In this document: piece after piece, positions 58,707 to 64,000 of the stretch
Position numbering within the stretch: the first letter of the stretch is position 1
Layout of the letters: the number at the start of each line of letters is the position of its first letter
Source: Agaricus subrufescens
Taxonomy: Eukaryota > Basidiomycota > Agaricomycetes > Agaricales > Agaricaceae
Length of the DNA stretch: 64,000 bases
Direction of reading: 5' to 3'
Assembly (NCBI GenBank): GCA_029945375.1
Contig: CM057065.1
Coordinates: 2,356,001-2,420,000 of the forward strand
The notes under the pieces: model-generated
Seen by the model: the letters and a program-made list of their open reading frames with translations, nothing else
Told to the model about the DNA's origin: nothing
The model's database searches: none
Made by a program: the position numbers and the translations under genes

Positions 58707-58819
58707 GTCAATTAGAGACTTCCTGTATTCAGCAAAAGACCTTTATACACAAAGTCTCGCGACAGCGGTTAAACAAGTTGCAAACACACCACAGTCTATA
58801 CTTAAAAGAACACAATGAA

Positions 58820-59075
58820 ATTGATGGCACTGCTGTAATCTAATCAAATCCGAAACGTGTGCATTCCTGTCGTTAAGAAAAAGTGAAACGGGTGTTTATG
58901 AAAATACAATAAACATGGAAAAGACGACGTCGAGTGTCGCGGTGTTTGAAATCCTGTCTTGGTTACAAAGTCCGCGTTGATATGGTTGTTACTATATATG
59001 GAACCAATTGCCGCCATGATCAACCATGTCACTTGGTGATCTTTGTGATCCTCAGTTACCATTGAAATAGCCGGG
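58820..59075 (-). repeat. Module segment X, copy 3 remnant
   Basis: It shares TAATCTAATC, CCGAAACGT, TTTATGAAAATACAATA and CAAAGTCCGCG with copies 1 and 2 (52270-52420 and 53600-53740). The rest of segment X is not recognisable between here and the broken lectin-like gene. Confidence 0.6.
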
Positions 59076-59443
59076 GTACGACCTCCAGCACAAGATAATT
59101 TTACAAAGGTCAGAGTGGGAACACGGGCCGCGTGGCTTTTACCTTGTTTGCGCTGGAATCAATCATTGGCCTGGCAACCAGGAATATCTAGCCCTTTTCC
59201 CTACTCTACCAGGCTGAAACACGAGAATATGGGATTATCGAAGTCGCTCAGGTATTGCAGTCCATAGTGCTTTTGTATATGAAAAAGATTTTTCTTTGTA
59301 TTTTATAGCACTTACTCCCTCCAATTAATGTGTGCATTTTGTAGAACAGCTGATGTTTAGACTGGTTAGCATTCATTTTATGAGGTAAAGGATTTGTAGA
59401 TAAGAGTTGGTCGGTACTATAGAACAATCTCCTGCTCGGAAGC

Positions 59444-59950
59444 ATGCACTCATCTAGGCTGTTCGCCCTGTTAACCCTTGTAGCGGCTGCGGTTGCTCGA
59501 GGGTTCCCAAGTGGCGAGTTTTATCTCGTTCATGTCTACTCGACGCAGATCCTCTAGGTTGAGAATGAGGGCGTGAAGGTGTACGTCGGACAAGTTCCAT
59601 TGTTCACCATCCGGTTATTGATCGCCCCCATTTCCTTTCAGATTTAAGCACCAGTAATTCTTAGTTTTGGCCACAATCTGATGGCACCGAGCACTTTACA
59701 GACAAGGGCACCGGTATGATTATCGAAATACCCAGTGAGTCTACATTTGCAATTTGCAGTAGTAGTTTTCGGCTTAGAAGTGGACGGATACGAGATGGAA
59801 GACTACCCTGTTGTCGGTCATTGGTTGATAGCCGGCAGAGTCTCACGATGCAGGGCCGCAGCCTCGTGCCAACTCGTTCTCGCTTCTTCGTGTGCGTGCT
59901 CAACAGCAATTGCAAACGTGTTGGCCTGTTCCAATGGTTCATCGATTAGT
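59444..59950 (+). pseudogene. Broken paralog of the secreted lectin-like gene
   Basis: The signal peptide is intact (MHSSRLFALLTLVAAAVA) and is followed by RGFPSGEF, matching QRFPPGEF of the gene at 54955. The frame then meets TAG at 59555-59557. Downstream, FWPQSDGTEHFTDKGTG and MIIEIP match AWSYTNG...SGLVIEVP, and a donor GTGAGT follows as in the intact gene. No splice choice that I could find removes the stop and keeps phase. The last exon is not recognisable, so I call a pseudogene; an unusual short product is possible. Confidence 0.6.
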
Positions 59951-60213
59951 CTTCGTCCCTTGATTGGGATACTCGGATGGCGCGCCTGATAAACCGTCTC
60001 TTATCAAGCCCCCCTGTTGAAATCTTCGCAGGCCTTTTTGGGAGAAACTCTTCACAGCACTCGCTAGACAGGCAGGCAGTGGCCACCCACAGGGATAGCT
60101 GTGCCATGTTGTGGGCAAATTAAAGAAACTCGTGGACGCAACGTTACTCGCGCTTTGACTTTCGACTCCTACCACCACCGCCCCCACCACCACCCGCTCT
60201 GCCTTTGGCTTTA

Positions 60214-62183
60214 ATGGCTTCATTACCTTTACCGCTGAGGGGAACTGAGGAGCGGTGGAACGGCCCAAGGGCCATTCCTGTTGATCCTGCCGGATCTCAC
60301 CAGCCTCCTTTGTTCTCACAGCATCCAATAGGGTACCGACCAGCCCAAGCGGCAAATTCCCAGCGGCCTTTGGCGCCGATTTTCTTTCAGAATCAGCTCC
60401 CCGATTCTTATGTTCCACCTCAGAATCAACTTCCCGGTGTTCGAGTACATCCTAATGACCATCATCGATATCGCGTGCCACCCATTTTCCCCCCACCTAC
60501 CAATTCTACCGAAGGATTACGTTCGTTTGTTCACAGTATGAGCGACACGAACGATGACGTACGACAACGATATAGTATGCCGCCGCCTTTGAGACGTCCT
60601 CCTCATTGGGAGGACGACCCATATGCCCCAAGCTCATTCCGGGACTCGGATATCGCAAGCGATCGGCCTGCTTATCTAGGACCTCATGGGCATTGCTGTC
60701 AGCCAGGACCCCATCAGTATCATCGCCATTCGATATGCGGTGGCATATCTGCCCCATTATGTAGCGATGGACACTGTCCATCTCAGTATCCTGGCCTTCT
60801 GACTTGCGGCGGGCATCCTCATCATTGTGCTCACAGGACCGGTTGCTACTCTCCTTGTGCGGGCTCGGTTAACCGACGAAATAGCACACTTACTTATATC
60901 GGGCCTCCTGGCGGCGAAAATGTTCACTGTAGTCATTATCTTCCGTCTTGCGGGCACGCTGCGCCAGTCCTTGCCACCCAGCTACAAATGCAACCTTCTA
61001 TGGCAATTAATACCCCTGACGGACGAATTCCGAGAGGACAGCCCTCTAGTAAAATGAGAAATAGCTGGGGCGATGTGGGAAGGTGGTTAGGAAAGCGATT
61101 CTGTAAGTCAACCAAATATATATCCAAAAAGCCACGGGTCACATTATAATTTTTTTTGACCATTGTTTCTCAAAACAATCAGCCGCGGCTAAACGGGCAA
61201 TTCCAAAGATACTCAAGCGATCAAACATGCGACAACCCGAAAACGAATCTCAAGAACCCGCTCAATCACAAGCAGATGCGACTGTAGGCGCTGAATCAAA
61301 TACTGAAACTCTTGCTGCTGCTACAACCGCTTCCAGAACTGGAGACATTTCGAACTCTACTTCTTCCGATACAACAGGTCTTAATCCTTCGCCAACCGAC
61401 GACAATACCGATCCTTCCTCTATTCCCCGAGTCAGCGCCGCCCACGAAACAATCCCACGTCCTATATCTTCAGCATCCACGTGTCAATGTAACCCTTCCA
61501 CCGTCACCCTGCACCGCGTGCTTCAACACAAACCCTTTGATAATTTTGAATTATTATGGAACATCACTCTTCCCCCAAAAGAATTCGTATTCTGGAATTT
61601 CACTCCCGAAGAAATACTTATCGGCCGACCTGCCCACTTTCCCGATGACGCCTTATTTTTGGAGAACGCTACTGACCCACCTATACGTCATATGTTCATT
61701 AACGCCCTCGGTGATTTCCCGTTAGAAAGATGCCAAGGTGATCCTGATCCTTCTCGAAGTAAAGACAAAGAACGACACATGTACAGCTCTGGTATCGGCA
61801 CCGAGAAGGTCGAGCTCCGTACCCTGCCCTGGCCCATCCGAGTAACAGGAACCTCAACACCCGATGGCCATATAACCCTCTGGGACATTCTTCGCACCAT
61901 CTACCTGAATTTCCAACAATACATGCGAAAGGAAGAATACGAACTCTATATCATCGAGAGGAAGAGATTGATTGCTTCAGCGTATCATCAAAGGAAAAGA
62001 GTTTTGGATGGGAAACGAAATTATCGTCCGATTTATGGGCATATTCCCGAGACGGAGATAATGGAAAACTATATCGAGGATGGTTACATGCGATGCGATT
62101 ATCTGGGGTCGTCGCTCATATTTCGAGGCCTCGAAGCCAGCCCCGATGGCTCGGGTTTTACGCTATTTGTAGGGCCAAATTAG
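60214..62183 (+). CDS. DUF6699 domain protein with proline/cysteine/histidine-rich N-terminus
   Basis: Two exons (60214-61102, 61183-62183) join to 629 residues. The first 190 residues are proline-rich. Residues about 155-250 are unusually rich in cysteine and histidine (GHCCQPGPHQ, SDGHCPSQ, CGGHPHHCAH, HCSHYLPSCGH), perhaps a metal-binding region. After a basic helix (KRAIPKILKRS) and a serine/threonine-rich linker, the C-terminal 220 residues match DUF6699: FELLWNITLPP, ATDPPIRHMFI, LPWPIRV, GHITLWDILRTIYLNFQQYM, AYHQRKRVLDGKRNYR, MRCDYLGSSLIFRGLE and SGFTLFVGPN. DUF6699 is common in mushrooms and of unknown function. The start is the first true ATG of the frame. Confidence 0.82.
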
Positions 62184-62414
62184 AAAAGTTATGTATCCTA
62201 TGCTTCCCAGATTATATCCAGCGTATTATAATATATGCCTTTCCCGTTAAGCGATTTTATAACTACTCTATTTAAGAGTGGAGAAGTATATGCAATAAAT
62301 CAGAAAAAACTTGCTTTCGTTAATTACGTCTGAAATGCCCATAAGTAATATAAATACAAGCTCCCTACTCGTCATGGCGAGAAATACCCAAAAAGAAGTG
62401 TATTGTTTGCCTGG

Positions 62415-64000
62415 TCACCTTCTAACACGTTGCCTCTTCCTCAGCCTCCTGTCTTGATCATCAACCAATTGCCCAGCAAACTGAGGTTGGTCCAAGGGCG
62501 GAGGAAATGGACCTGCATATGGCGGCGGTGGGGGAGGTTCGTGTATGTCAAGCAACCTCATGAATCCGTCAATCCTTCGAGGATTTGCCGCTGCTTGACG
62601 TCGAAATACATCGACATCCTCTCCTTGTCGGTGTCGTAATCGTCGTATGTCATCTCTTGGAAGGAGATAGGGTTGTGGTAGCGGTGGTGGTGGCGGAGGA
62701 TGATTTGGAAGTGGCATAACGCGATTGTGATTGACTTGTTGCTGTCGTTGTTGGTGCTGGTGCTGGTGATGGTGATGGTTCTGGTGCTGATTCTGGTGTT
62801 GGTTCTGGTTCTGGTTCTGGTTCTGATTCTGGGGTAGGTTCTGGTTCTGGTGCTGATTCTGATTCTGGTGCTGATCCTGGTTCTGATGCTGTTGTGGTGC
62901 AGGGCCTGCCCGTCCAGCTCGATTTCTCAACATTCGACCTCCAATTTCAACGCCCCCACCAGCAGGTTGGTATCGTCCCATCATAGCCTGAGCAAATGCT
63001 TCCCGATCCGGAACATGTTGATGGTGGCCGTGAGCCGGGGGCTGATGAAGATGTGGATGGATATGAGGAGGAAGGTGGTGGTTTAAGCGAAGAAGGTGGT
63101 AAGGTTGGCGTGCCCGAGGGGGAGCCTGCAGCCGCACTGGCACCGCATGTGCCGGGTGTCGACGTCCGTGAATGACTGGAGGTGGTGGGTTAAAGTGAAC
63201 AAATCCTGGCCCCGGCGCAGGGTGTAACCCAGCATGAGGCATTGGGGGGACCATAGGGGCAGCGACGAAAGGTGCAGCAGCAGGTCCTCTAACAGGTCCT
63301 TTATTCTGTGTACGTTTGGGAACTTGTGGTACATCGACTTTGAGATCAGAAATCGAGACGTCTGGATGAAGAACACGAGCCTCCGCTATAGCTTTTTCCG
63401 CTGCGTTTTTCACCTGAGAGAAAGAAAGATGAGTGTCTTGAAGTGCGAAGTGAAAAGAAAGAGGGCGTACTTCGTTTGCGTGCATAGCTTCTAGATCTTT
63501 ATCCCAAAGTACGCATTTCGAAGATGACTTTGAACTCGAACTGTGATTATGTGGGTTTTGATTAAAATGTTCATATCCTGAGATAATTTGACGACACAGA
63601 TAACATGACATGGTTCTGCAATTTGGGCACACCATTTTATTGCACTGGAAACGAAGTGATTAAACAACGAAACAAATGATTGAATCAGCCATATACGTAC
63701 ACCACCTTCTTTAATGAAGGCTAAAGGACGACAAACTTGGGTCAGCATTCCCTCTGGATTAGAATAAGGATGAAACGCACCTTTTTTACACTTGGGACAA
63801 TCTCTAACTAACGCTTGCGTCATAGCCTCCTCAACCACATGTCTCGCATCTAACTTTCTATCCTTCTCTACCTCTTCACAACTCTTCGGTAAATGATCCA
63901 GCTTTTTACACTTCCGACAACTTATTACACCGCACCCTCCTTCCTCGTTCCCGCACCTAAATAATTTTTCGACTTCAAACCCAACATCAAATACACATTT
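62415..64000 (-). CDS. RNF216/TRIAD3-like RBR E3 ubiquitin ligase, 5' partial
   Basis: RBR ligases pass ubiquitin from E2 to substrate through a cysteine in RING2. Exons seen are 63781-64000, 63701-63720, 63471-63644 and 62415-63413, all in phase. The IBR domain (FRCGNEEGGCGVISCRKC, LPKSCEE, DARHVVEEAMTQALVRDCPKCKK) leads into RING2 (FIKEGGCNKMVCPNC, MSCYLCRQIISGYEHF), where the first cysteine of GGCNKM is the expected catalytic residue. RING1 lies beyond the window. The 330-residue C-terminal tail is low-complexity, with histidine/proline stretches and a long Q/N/H repeat, and ends DDQDRRLRKRQRVRR. The 20-nt exon 63701-63720 encodes only AFIKEGG. Confidence 0.88.
62750..62893 (-). repeat. 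Coding tandem repeat (Q/N/H tract) in the RBR ligase
   Basis: The plus strand is an imperfect array of 6-bp GGTTCT/GGTGCT units. On the coding strand it reads QNQHQNQN-type alternations for nearly 50 residues. Such arrays vary in length by slippage, and the protein stretch is prion-like in composition. Confidence 0.85.

Noticed and set aside
59939..60418. 159-codon minus-strand frame
   Set aside because: Most of it is antisense to the first exon of the DUF6699 gene, and it has no motif of its own.

Overview
The window reads as nuclear DNA of a filamentous basidiomycete, most probably an Agaricomycete. Genes are cut by many 50-65 bp GT-AG introns with tiny exons, there is no operon logic, and the families are typical of mushrooms: a HMG-box factor with an enlarged loop, a DUF6699 protein, metacaspase paralogs, CsbD-like stress proteins and a glycine-rich surface protein. 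Exon structures were worked out by hand by keeping reading phase and matching remembered family motifs; no alignment was run.

Left part (1-16.5 kb). The window opens inside a DHTKD1-type 2-oxo acid dehydrogenase E1 gene (ends 3640). Its 3' end plus the neighbouring CsbD-like gene is tandemly duplicated: unit 1 is about 2531-5260, unit 2 about 5577-8145. In unit 2 the E1 part is a stop-ridden pseudogene while the CsbD-like gene stays open. A third, inverted CsbD-like copy lies at 8561-9027. Then come an AsaB/CmcJ-type oxygenase (11.5 kb), a GFA-family zinc protein (13.1 kb), methionine-R-sulfoxide reductase B (14.6 kb, two apparent GC-AG introns) and a small TMEM14 membrane protein (16.0 kb) split into four short exons.

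Middle (16.5-48.5 kb) is gene-poor. It has an F-box-like protein (25.4 kb, minus), a HhH-GPD DNA glycosylase (32.0 kb, minus), a HMG-box transcription factor (37.5 kb, plus) and an unrecognised 196-residue protein (46.5 kb, minus), separated by 4-9 kb stretches where I see only minor repeats.

Right part (48.5-64 kb) is dense. After a glycine-rich, probably surface-anchored protein comes a 10 kb locus that looks like three tandem copies of a module [metacaspase, minus] - [unrecognised segment X] - [secreted beta-trefoil lectin-like gene, plus], with different parts lost in each copy. Two metacaspases (49.77-52.11 and 56.28-58.62 kb) share exon lengths almost exactly. One lectin-like gene is intact (54.96 kb) and one is broken (59.44 kb). 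The window closes with a DUF6699 gene and the 3' part of an RNF216-like RBR ubiquitin ligase. The triplicated metacaspase/lectin module is the most interesting structure here.
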